DNA of 64,000 nucleotides from Termitomyces sp. T153 (Eukaryota; Basidiomycota; Agaricomycetes; Agaricales; Lyophyllaceae), in contig JACKQL020000078.1 of NCBI GenBank assembly GCA_018296165.2, forward strand, positions 161,151 through 225,150, read 5' to 3'. A model generated the notes under the pieces. The model had not been told where the DNA came from, did no database searches, and saw only the letters and a list, made by a program, of their open reading frames with translations. Of this stretch, positions 24,776-34,395 are shown one piece after another (position 1 is the stretch's first letter; each line of letters starts with the position of its first letter). Both the position numbers and the translations under genes were made by a program.

Positions 24776-24991
24776 CCCCCCACTCACACACAGGACATGG
24801 CCCCCCCACAGCTTTGGGGCTGTTTGTTGTCTGTTCCAGCTGCTATGGTGGGTGTACTGACACCCATGGCCATTGTTAGGTACATTGCAGAGCTGTTGGT
24901 GTGTAGCCCAGCACTACTTCAGCTGATTGGTGTTGCCATATCATCATCATTCACCCACCACACCACCACCACCACAACAACAACAACAACA
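24728..24991. repeat. CAA microsatellite, with a second CAC/CAA run nearby
   Basis: About sixteen CAA triplets at 24728-24775, and CAC then CAA triplets at 24957-24991. Both lie in an open plus-strand frame (24437-25051), which would read as poly-Gln and poly-Thr. That frame has no other sign of being a gene. Confidence 0.9.
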
Positions 24992-25573
24992 CTTGCACTG
25001 GTCATAGCAACACAAACAGAGTATGAACTCCAATGGATCAAACTGCAGTAAAGTGGCTGTGAGGCATAACCAGCACACTTGAAAAGGTGTCTGGCCAGAG
25101 TACCAGTAGGAGTGTCCATGATTTGTGCAGAACTACCCTGTCCTATCTGTTTGGCACATAGCAGTTTTTGCCTTGACAAGGATTTTCTCACTATGCAAAG
25201 TTTACTATACTTTTTCCTTGCTTTTCTTCATTCCACACACAAAGATTGTAGACATATCACAAACACCCCATCTCACTCAATACTAGGTTTACCAAGGTGT
25301 TTCATTACCAATTTGTCCTTAGCTATTAGTTAGTGGAGGTAGATATCTGAATTGTAACATGTAACCCCATGAACACTATGAACCTATGTCACACAACATG
25401 ACAAAGTAAATTACTTCCCTCAGTGTCATGATACACACATGACCTGTGAGTTCTCTGGTTTTGTCCACTTTGTTTTAGTATGTTGATATGTCATGTCTAC
25501 ATCCACAAAAAATTACAATATAACTTTGTTTTAGTCTCAGTGACATGCCACCTTGCAAATTGTTGTTGTTAGT
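24992..25573. other. Non-coding flank of chromovirus
   Basis: AT-rich and CpG-poor, with no recognised gene. It ends in GTAAC (25574-25578), the target-site duplication of the adjacent LTR element. Confidence 0.5.
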
Positions 25574-25578
25574 GTAAC

Positions 25579-25948
25579 TGTAAGGGCAACCTCCCAGGCA
25601 GTGGATCAGAGTCACGCAGCTAGCAGAGGGGAATCTGAAGTATATTTAGCAGAGTAGATGATGATACAATCAGTAACTAATCACCTAGCAGAGGGGAATC
25701 TGAAGAGAACAAGTCTAAGGATCCCCGCTGCTTGGTACAGCACATCAGCAGGTAGCAGAGGTGTGGGAACTACTGTACAGGTGACCAGAGTTACTCCTAA
25801 CCCTAGGGCAATGGTTGCTGAGGTAATACAGAGAACTCTGGAGATCTCCAGAGATCTCCAGGGTTCTGGAAGGAGCCCCAGAGACATCAAACAAGCTGCA
25901 GAGGTGCTGGAACCAGTCATGGAGGTTGAAAATGGAAGTCCCCTGACA
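25579..25948 (-). repeat. 3' LTR of chromovirus
   Basis: 370 bp, running TGTCAGGGG...CCTTACA on the minus strand, with TG/CA ends. It differs from its partner at about 30 sites, mostly transitions. Many are TG against CA at the same dinucleotide. Confidence 0.95.
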
Positions 25949-25963
25949 TCACCCCCCCTCTAG
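25949..25963 (-). other. Polypurine tract
   Basis: On the minus strand CTAGAGGGGGGGTGA lies immediately before the 3' LTR, the position where plus-strand DNA synthesis of a retrotransposon is primed. Confidence 0.75.
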
Positions 25964-25979
25964 CATGCAGCATCTCAAT

Positions 25980-28900
25980 GTGTGGGGTAGAAAAAGTCTC
26001 TGATTGCTCAGTCTGCTGGCAAGATAGGGTAGATTCCTTGTATGGCATGTGGGGTGTCTGGATGTCTCTGGTGGAACTCCTTGACAAGTCCAGGGGCGTG
26101 TATGTTCTCCTGTGGCTCCCAGGAGATATCCTTGATTCCATAGCCTTTCCACTTCACCTTGTATTGTAGTCATCTCTGGAATGAATGGCTATCCAGGATT
26201 TCTGTCAGGTTCTGCTGACCACAGGGGCTCAGCTACAGTGGGCAAGTCCTTACTAGGCAGACGTGATTCCCTGCACTGACAACCGGGCACTTGGAGGTGT
26301 TCCAAACACTGGGGACTTGTGAGGATAGCTAGAGGAAATTGATCCGAGCAAGTCTGGGGAGGTCCAGAGGAGTAGAGGATGAGTTGCGGGGAAGGGGGAT
26401 GGGCTTGGCAGGGTTCAGGCATAAGTCCATGTGTGAGTATTGCAGGTGTGGAGGAGGCGGAGGTTATGTGAATGGTGGGAGCAGAGTCAGAGTTCTGATG
26501 GGGGATCAACGGGGATTGGTGGGGTTTGGAGCCGAGCATGTAGTGGGGTCTGGGGTTGGTAAAAGAGTGTTGGGGGTTTATAATCGTAATTGCAGAATTC
26601 ATGAGGGCATTATGGTTGAGAGGTCTTGAACACGATAGACAGAATCAAACAAGATGAGATGGAGTTGAACAAAATGAGGCGGGTACAAGCCAGGAACAAG
26701 AATAGATTCAGGTGGAGACACGGAACAATAATGACATGACAATAGAATAGAGACGAGATAAGACTGGGAGACTGAGAATAAGGAAAACAAGACACGGAAC
26801 ACAAAACACAAGAAGAAACAATCAGAAACACATCAGGCAAGGTAGGGAAGTAGATAGGTAGGTAGGTAGGTAATCTCCAGACTAGAGTATGAGGAGCTAC
26901 TCTATGTCTTATATACAGACTACTGAAGAGCTCCGGGGACGTCAGCTGTGGTGGTGGGGCTTGGCGGAGCTCGACGGAGTCAATGTGTGTCGGTTATGAC
27001 CAGAGGGCGGGCTGTGTTGATACGTTGATGGGATCAATTGTGACGTGGTCTGTTCCAAGGTTGTTGTGATACCCCAGGGTAAGTCGGGGGAGCCAGGGTG
27101 TCGAGTTGATGATGTGTAATGGGGTCAGGCATGGTGGGGGAGTGGTCCCAGGGGCTCAGAAAGTCTAGGGAAAGTGCTGGTGGCTGCAGGGAAGACGTCG
27201 GAGTTGGCCAGGGGGCCATTGGAGTTAGCCAAGAATGCATCAGAGTTAGCCGGAGTAGGTGCGGAGTGCTGGGGAAGTTTAACAAAGCGTTGGGGGAGGT
27301 TCCGGGGGGACAGGGGTTTGTCAGGCAATGTACAGGAGTCCAGGGAACGGGTCATGACAATTTCCTCCATTTCATACTTCTTGTTGTCATTGACCACCAT
27401 GGGGGGTGGTGGAGGTGGTGGATGTTACTCTGGGATAGGATCTTTAGGGGCCAGGGTTAGTTTGACCACATTGAACACTGGATGAAGCTGGCACATCCCC
27501 ATGGGGAGTTGGAGTCAATGGGCCAGGGGTCCCACCTGTTGTTCCACTGTGAATGGCTCTAATTGGCAGTGTGACAGCTTTTTTGAGGGTTGAGTGGTTG
27601 TAATGTCAGAGGCATCCAGGTAGACTTGATCTCTAGGCTGATATCTGCACTCTGGGGTCCTCCCACAGTCATAGTATCATGCCATGTCATCTTTTGCTTT
27701 TGCCAGCACAGCCTGGGCCTCCTCCTGTGACCTCTTCATCCAGTCCACAAATTTGTTTACTGCCTCATTTTCCAAGGATCAGGCCCGGGGTTCACAACCC
27801 ATGTGTGGGTGCTGTCTGGTGTCAAGAAAGAATGGGGAAAACTGGGTGGATGCATGAACATGGTTGTTATACTGGAATTCAGCATTGGGGAGGAGGTTCA
27901 TTCCAGTCATCTTGGTGCTCGTTGCAGAAAAGGCAGAGATACTGTTCCAGCTCCTGGTTTATGTGCTCCATCTGGCTGTTGGACTGTGGGTGGTAGGTAG
28001 TGGTGGTGTGGAGCTTCACTCTGAGCAGTCAATAGAGCTCCTGGGTAAACTCTGCCATGAATTGTGGTCCCTGATCCAAGACATAGGCATTGGAGAGGCT
28101 GTGGAGCTTCTAGACATTCCTCTGGTACAGGTTCATGGCACTTATAGTGGAGCAGGTAGTGTGGGTCAGAATGAAGTGTGCTCTTTTGCCATACAGGTCC
28201 ACCACCACCATGATTGCATTGTAACTATGGGTGTTGGGGAGCTCTACAATGAAGTCTATGGATGCTATGCTCCACCATTCTGTGGGCACTGGTAGCAGGT
28301 GTAACTGTCCATAGGGGAGTTGGCACTGGGGCTTGGTCTGGAGGCAGAGATTGCAGGTACTAGTGTAGGACCCAATGTACCAGGACATCTAGGGCCACCA
28401 GTAGTTCTGCAATACTAACTCCAGTGTCTTCCACCACCTGGGGTGCCCTGCAATGTGGGAGTCGTGGTGTTGCTCCACGATCCTTTGATGGAGCTTCAAA
28501 ATGTTGGGGATATAGATATGGTCTCAGAAGGTCAGGATTCCATCTCGGAGGGCCCATTTGTCAGCACAGACTGCCTTAACACCAATAGTATGTTCCAACT
28601 TCAGTGTCCAAGCAGCCTGTGCCACAAGCTCCTCCTGTTCTCTCCCATTCTGTGGTCTGCCCTCCAGAACAGTACATCTGGTTTTCCCATGCTCCAGCCA
28701 GGCTTGTAGTGCAAGGAGAAGTCAAAGTTGGCAAGGTAGAGGGACCATCAGGCCTGCCAGCAATTGAGCTTGTTGGCTGTCCAGAAGTATTCAAGGTTCT
28801 TGTGATCTGTTCAGACCTCGAACTTGTGCTGCACACCTTTCAGGAAGTGCCACCACTCCTCAAATGACTGGATGATGGCCAGCATCTCCTTGTCATGGAT

Positions 28901-30072
28901 CTTGTATTTCCATTCCACTGCATTTAGACTTTTGGAGTAAAAGGCCACTGGATGCCACTTCTTATCCTCTGGAGACTGGCTGTGAGAGCACCACCCCAGT
29001 GGCAAGGTCAGAGCTGTTGGCCTCTATGTGAAAGGGAGAGTTGTCATTCAGGAATAGGAGGACAGGCCCAGAGGTTACAGTGTGCTTGAGAGTGTCAAAG
29101 GCCATCTGCTCTGGAGGTCCCCAGCTCTACATAACATCCTTTCCTATGAGATCAAACAGCGGGTGGGTGTGGTACAAGAAGTCCTGGATGAATCTCTGGT
29201 AGAAGTTTATGAAACCAAGAAACACCTGTACTTCCTTCTTGTTTTGGGGCTCTGGCCACTTTGCCACACCTGCTACCTTTACCAGGTCCATCTCCGCAGC
29301 TCCATGGGAGATGATCAGGCTGAGGTACTCAATCTGGATTTGTTCAAACTCATACTTCTCTGGCTTGAGGTAGAGCTGGTGCTGGTAAGGCATTCCAGGA
29401 CAAGACAGGTGATCCAATGGTATTCCTCCAGTGTTTTGGTGTAGATGAGGATGTTGTCAAGATACATGCACACTACACCCTCTGCAATGAGATCCTGGAA
29501 AATGTCATTTATCATGGTCTGGAAGGTGGCCAGGCTGTTGGTGAGACCAAAGAACATAACAAGCAGCTCAAACAATCCCCAGTTGGTCTGGAAGGCTGCC
29601 TTCTACTCATCTCCTTTCTGAATGTGCACATTGTTGTAACCCCACCAGACATCCAGTCTAGTGAAGTATCACATGCTCTGGAGGTTGTTGATGAGCTTGG
29701 AGATGAGGAGGAGGGGGTAATGGTTCTTCACTGTCATGGCATTGAGTACCTGATAGTCCTGTACCAGTCAGAGGGAGCCATCCTTCTTTTTGATGAAGAA
29801 GGCCAGAAAAGCCATTGGGAACTTGGATGGACAGATACAATGAGAGTCCAAGTTCTCCTGTAGGAAGGTGTTGAGCTTGTCCTGCTTTCTGGGTGCAAAG
29901 GGGTAGACCTTGCAGCTGGAGGGTGTGGAGTTGGGCAGCAGTTCAATGGCATGGTCCCACCTCTTGTGCTCCAGAAGCAAGTCAAAGGAGGCTTTGGAGA
30001 ACACATTTTTAAATGCATGCAGGTAGAGGGGTACCACATCCCAGAACTCTCAAGGCACGGCATTGGCAGCAA
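25980..30072 (-). pseudogene. pol: Chromovirus pol: RT, RNase H, integrase, chromodomain
   Basis: Minus-strand remains in canonical order. Reverse transcriptase start at 30037-29768 (WDHAIELLP, PSKFPMAF, KKKDGS). RT core at 29575-29315, where the active site reads YLDN instead of the usual YxDD. The connection LKPEKYEFEQ...LGFINFYQRF is at 29417-29127. RNase H-like block HPVAFYSKSLNAVE...KEMLAI at 29005-28811. Integrase zinc and catalytic region with DFIVELPNTHSYNAIMVVVD at 28388-28110. A terminal chromodomain at about 26190-26000 (YKVKWKGYGIKDISWEPQEN) would direct integration through histone marks. Stops and frameshifts separate the blocks. The younger solo LTR sits between KYEMEE and ILDS just before the chromodomain. 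Confidence 0.9.
26204..27359 (-). mobile_element. Young solo LTR nested in the chromovirus
   Basis: 1156 bp with TGTCAGG...TGACA ends on the plus strand, flanked on both sides by the 5-bp duplication ATTTC (26199-26203 and 27360-27364). No internal region is present, so two LTRs have recombined. It belongs to the same family as 42891-43964 (shared TGTCAYRACCC start, CTACTCCRG, AACTCCAATGGCCCCCTGG, GTCTGCCTAGTAAGGACTTG and GAACCTGACA end). Unlike its surroundings it holds about thirty CG dinucleotides, so it is the youngest insertion here. It also contains short frames that look like shadows. Confidence 0.93.
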
Positions 30073-30483
30073 AGGCCTGGGCCAGCCTCTGGAACATAGT
30101 CTGGCTAGCCCTAATCTCTATGATAGAGGGTGGCAGGTGGACAGTGGTAACATAGATTTGATCCCCCACTTCTATTGCTTTATCTGGGAGCTCTGGCTCA
30201 CATATACCACTGAACTCCCCTCCATGCTCCTCCTGCAGGGCTCTGCCATTGCTCTGATTGTCCTTGTAGAGGGCCTCTCTACAAGGAAACACCAGAGGTG
30301 GGGGTCCAGGAGGTCTAGATCAGCAAAGGGGAGAGGGCCAGCACAACATGCTTGAATGGCTGCATGCTCTTGGACTTGGGTCTGATGCTCCACTCTGTTC
30401 TCTGTGGCACAGGCAGAGCACTTCCTGGGGCATCTACTCATGGTCACCTCTCCTTTGGTCCAATCAACCTCAGGATTATGCTC

Positions 30484-30819
30484 TCAGAGCCACATGAACC
30501 CAAGCATCATGTCTTGCCTTCCCAAGCTGGTGATAGCAAATACAGCATGCTCCACATGATTCTGATAATGGAGAACCAGGTTGACCACAGAGCTAATCAT
30601 GCCAGCTTTGTTGGGTGTTCCATTAATGTTGTAGACAGGAATGGGCTTGGGAAGGGGCTGCATGGTCAGGCTGTGGCATTTGACAAACTCCAAGTCCAGG
30701 AAGAATCCCATTGCTCTGCTGTCCAGGAGAGCCATGACTCTGCAGTTTTGCTGGGTGGTCATTGTCTCAATTTCCACATTGAGGTGCAGGGAATAGGCAG
30801 ACAAGCTGGAGGCCATCAC
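30484..30819 (-). pseudogene. Chromovirus aspartic protease
   Basis: Retropepsin-like block with the active-site region reading LLDSRAMG. The family consensus is D-S/T-G, so the Asp is kept but the Gly has become Arg, which should abolish activity. Downstream LGRQDMMLGFMWL matches the conserved end of these proteases. Confidence 0.8.
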
Positions 30820-32059
30820 ATACTGTTAGGGCATTCGATGCAATTAAGTGGGCCTGTGCCATTGGACATTCAGAGGTGTCAGAGAGCTTGGTGGAGGCTT
30901 GAGAGTTAGTATCCAGCAATGGAGCTCTGGCAGCATTGTTTGCAGCCAAGAGCTGCAGGAGAAGTTCCTCCTGCTCCACCATGGAGAGGTAGCATACCTC
31001 CAGGCCCAGGGGACAGTGCCATGCAAAGTGGCCGGGCTTCTTGCATCTCCAGCACAACAGCGGGGCAGTGCAGAGTAGTCGGGCCACATCCACATTCATG
31101 GAGATTCCCAGTAGTAGGGGATGTACTGTAGGGGTGGCTGGAGTGAGGGCTGGCACTGAGTGAGTAGGTGTGGAGTGGTGGAGGTTGCTAACTGGAGCAG
31201 GGTGCAGCATGGAATGGGGGCAGCAGAGCTCCCTCCATATTTCCATGAGTTGCCATTGGTCTTGGGCCACCTCATACCATGATGCAATCTTTTCATTGTC
31301 AGGGTGACCCTCTGCCAGGTTGTCAATGCATTCCACCAAGGTGGGGTGCAAGCCATCCCAGAAGGTGAGGCATAGTTAGAGGCTGTTGGGGTAGGCAACC
31401 TGTTTGACCAGGGCTCAGAACCAGTCAATGTACTCATCCAACATATGCCTTCCTTGTCTGTACTGCTCCCTGTCATGCAGCATCAGTGCTGCCATCTTGG
31501 TGGGGTTTAATGGGAAAAACTCCATGCAAAAGTCCTTCTCAAAGGTGGCCCAGTCTGGGAAGCTCCCCACACCTCCAGGACAGCAGAACACTCACAGTGC
31601 ATAGGTAGAGGCATGTCCAGTCTTTATGTATAATAGCACCCAGGCTATTTTCAATGTGTTGGAGTCAAAAATGTCCCTGCTGAGGTGGATGTAGGTGAGG
31701 CAGGACTGTAAGAATCACTCCCTGCCAGATCAGGTGCCATTGTATGCATCTGGCAGCACTGGATGAGGGATATGTGGCCATATAGTTACCAGAGCCACTG
31801 GAGTAGGTGCCGTGGCAGGCGGAGCTGGTTCTACTACCACAGGAGGGGCAGAATTAGGGCTTAGGCATTCTAGCAGTGCCTGGAGGGATTGGGAGATAAG
31901 ATATGTTGTCTGACAGAGAGTAGAGAGTTCAGTCATATGGTGGGTGAGAGATGATTGCATTAATTGCACCTGGGTCTCTAGGTGGAGCAGGCAAGTCCAG
32001 TCTTTGTCCTGCAGGGCTGGGGCCTCCAAGGGTGTGTCTGAGTTGGCAAGCTGAGACAT
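30767..32059 (-). pseudogene. gag: Chromovirus gag
   Basis: Starts with ATG at 32059, 106 bp inside the 5' LTR. The N-terminal part (32059-31730) is predicted helical (QDKDWTCLLHLETQVQLMQ) followed by a Pro-rich stretch. The C-terminal part (31351-30767) contains a CCHC zinc knuckle CWRCKKPGHFAWHC, used in RNA packaging. The capsid region between is broken by frame changes. The same layout appears in the older plus-strand relative at 34396. Confidence 0.85.
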
Positions 32060-32152
32060 AGAACTCTGTGGTGCTTAATCCTGGTGGAGAAGTGACAGAT
32101 AATGGCTCAGAGGTTCCTTGTGGCTATGCAGAGCTTCCAGGCCAGTTTTAGA

Positions 32153-32163
32153 AGACTTGTTCT
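32153..32163 (-). promoter_or_regulatory. Self-priming primer-binding site
   Basis: Two bases inside the 5' LTR the minus strand reads AGAACAAGTCT. The exact complement, AGACTTGTTCT, lies in the LTR itself (minus strand of 32293-32303), about 230 nt from its outer end. Tf1/sushi elements prime reverse transcription with 11 nt of their own 5' RNA end, so this fits that mechanism and marks the probable transcription start. Confidence 0.7.
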
Positions 32164-32165
32164 GC

Positions 32166-32535
32166 TGTAAGAGTGACCTCTGGGGCAGCAGATCAGAGTC
32201 ATGCAGCTAGCAGAGGGGAATCCAAAGTATATTTAGCAGAGTAGACAATGATACAATCAGTAACTAATCACCTAGCAGAGGGGAATCCAAAGAGAACAAG
32301 TCTAAGGATCCCCACTGCTTGGCACAGCACATCAGCGGGTGGCAGAGGCATGGGAACTACTGTACAGGTGACCAGAGTTACTCCTAACCCTAGGGCTATG
32401 GTTGCTGAGGTAATACAGAGAACTCTGGAGTTCTCCAGAGATCTCCAGAGTTCTGGAAGGAGCCCCAGAGATGTCAAACAAGCTGCGGAGGTGCTGGAGC
32501 CAGTCACAGAGGTTGGAAATGGAAGTCCCCTAACA
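32166..32535 (-). repeat. 5' LTR of chromovirus
   Basis: 370 bp, same length as its partner, followed on the right by the duplication GTAAC. It contains the putative RNA start AGACTTGTTCT. Confidence 0.95.
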
Positions 32536-32540
32536 GTAAC

Positions 32541-33904
32541 ACTCAGCTATACAATCTTTGCTGTACATCAAATACAAGATCATTGTGTCAATCCTGACCA
32601 ACATGTATGTCCATACATCAAAAATAATAGCATTGTGTTCATAATACATCTTCAAAAACAATGTTCAAGTGGTTTTCTTTGACTGTTGGCAAAATAAGAC
32701 TTGGTAGCATTTGGAATCAAGCTCTTCAGTGAGTTTGCTGTTCACTCATGTTCCAATATATCAACTGCCATTCTCAATACTCATTTGCTTTAGCTTTTGC
32801 TGCATTCAACCTACTTGTAGCATCTCATGTTAGGATCGAATGAAGCATCAATGTCCTGTTGTCATTTTCTTGGTGTCTAATGTCAACAATGATACACTGG
32901 TCTCATAGCATGAGACATGCAAAAAGATTACATAGATTTAAAAAGAAGGGTATGGTACATTGTTGTCTTGCTCTTATGCAATGGCTGTCTTCAATGCATA
33001 TTCATCACCTCCTGCTACAGCTCTCTATTTAGCAGAATTTTTTGCAGCATTAACCTTCTGTCACACTCAGGGATTGAACTATCCAGAGTTTCTCATTTAT
33101 ATCTTCCAACTCATTTTTTAACCAATGCAAGGCTTCTTTATTGCACCAAGTCTAAATCCATCAGTCTTGAAATTGACACTCTTTGTTATTGTGTTCAAAA
33201 CACAAATGTAAATCTGATTGCATTTCTGCTGATGCCTGGAGAACTCCTACACATAAACTCCCTCAGCATTTCTGCTGACCCCAACATGTTACAAATCCTT
33301 TGTTGGGTTTTTGTTGGTGCAGACGCAATCATTAAGATTGTCCCAGGCTCCACTTCTAGAGTCCTTGCTTATATCAATACAGGAATAGTAAATAGTATAA
33401 GTATTATGCCTCAACAACAATAGAATAATGCAAGTAATTTTGTCCACAAACTTGTCTGCTGTTCACTGCCAGCTCAATGTCATGCAGTGTGACATGGGTT
33501 CATGGCATTCATGGAGTTCACAAATAGAATTAGCCATGAATGATGTGCTTCATCCTGGTTGAATGGATTTACTTTCTCCACCATACTTCTGAACCTTACC
33601 TCTTTTTGTATAGTGAGGCACAGGATAGAATGCATGCCAGCACCATTAACATTGGTCTTTTATTTGTTTGATCTATCCAAAACATGTTACCTGTATATTT
33701 CTAAGTGTTTTTGGGCAAGAAGATGAGGCCATGATCATAACTCATCATGTTGGATGTCAATCAATCACATTCCAAGAGTTCTGGATGATGTGTAGTGCAC
33801 TCATGCTGTTCTATGGTTTTTGAATTTAGAAGTTAAAGAGGTGAATTGTGAGCCCTTAGTATTGGACATGGTATAGTAGAGCAACTCTGCTTATATGTAG
33901 GACA
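32541..33904. other. Unassigned CpG-poor stretch between two LTR elements
   Basis: A plus-strand open frame of 168 codons at 32917-33423 has hydrophobic runs and no motif that I recognise; it is probably part of an older decayed element. The right edge shares CAACTCTGCTYAYATGTAGGACA with 50451-50474, hinting that element 2 inserted into another repeat. Confidence 0.35.
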
Positions 33905-34283
33905 TGTTAGGGGACCACTGTTTTAGCTCAGCATGTGCATGGCTACAATCATGCACATGCAAGTCTGGGTCATGTGATTAGGCCAGCATGTGCATAGCTG
34001 CAATCATGCATGTGCAAGTCTGGGTCATGTGATTTGGCCAGCATGTGCATGGCTGGGGCTATGCACATGCAAGTCATGTGATTTTCCTGTCCTACTGTAC
34101 AGTTGTGTCCCATGAGTCTGAAGGCCTAAAGTGTAGCATCTGGCCTAGGGAGTCCTCAGATTGTTCTCTTTGAATCTCCCTTTGCCAGGTGTGTAGTATA
34201 CTTGTAGGCACCATACCATACTGAATGCAGTTTGGATCTCCCTTTGCCAGCTGTGTGATTGAGGTATAGCCTCCAGAGGTCAA
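33905..34283 (+). repeat. 5' LTR of a second, older chromovirus of the same family
   Basis: Begins TGTTAGGGGAC like the minus-strand LTRs. It shares the blocks GATTGTTCTCTT, CTCCCTTTGCCAGGTG and CCAGAGGTCA with them in the same order. It ends against AACAAGTCT (34284-34292), the decayed self-priming site; the last bases of the LTR appear deleted. The U3 part carries a 55-bp tandem repeat. Confidence 0.7.
33930..34085. repeat. 55-bp tandem repeat, just under three units
   Basis: Units start at 33930, 33985 and 34040. Each contains the inverted pair GCATGTGCAT and ATGCACATGC, so every unit can fold into a hairpin. It lies in the U3 region of the second element's LTR. Confidence 0.9.
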
Positions 34284-34395
34284 ACAAGTCTCTAGATTTG
34301 GTCTGGGAGACTCCTTTCTGATTGCCTGAGTCTCTACTTGGTTCCTCAACAGGTCTCCCTCCCACCAGTGTCTTAGTGCCCCCTGTGCTTCTCCC

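Larger units (their letters stand above)
25579..32535 (-). mobile_element. Ty3 chromovirus (Tf1/sushi-like), full-length but decayed
   Basis: Complete LTR retrotransposon in minus orientation. Two direct LTRs of 370 bp (25579-25948 and 32166-32535) are flanked by the 5-bp duplication GTAAC (25574-25578 and 32536-32540). Internal order on the minus strand is gag, protease, reverse transcriptase, RNase H, integrase, chromodomain. A purine tract adjoins the 3' LTR. The primer-binding site is complementary to an internal LTR sequence rather than to a tRNA. Many stops and frame changes make it non-autonomous now. A separate solo LTR (26204-27359) is inserted in it, so the element without that insert is about 5.8 kb. 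Confidence 0.95.

Noticed and set aside
24919..25191. Poly-Val minus-strand frame
   Set aside because: Antisense of the CAC/CAA microsatellite.
26339..26629. Gly/Arg-rich plus-strand frame
   Set aside because: It lies wholly inside the solo LTR defined by matching ends and target duplication, and is not conserved in the sister LTR.
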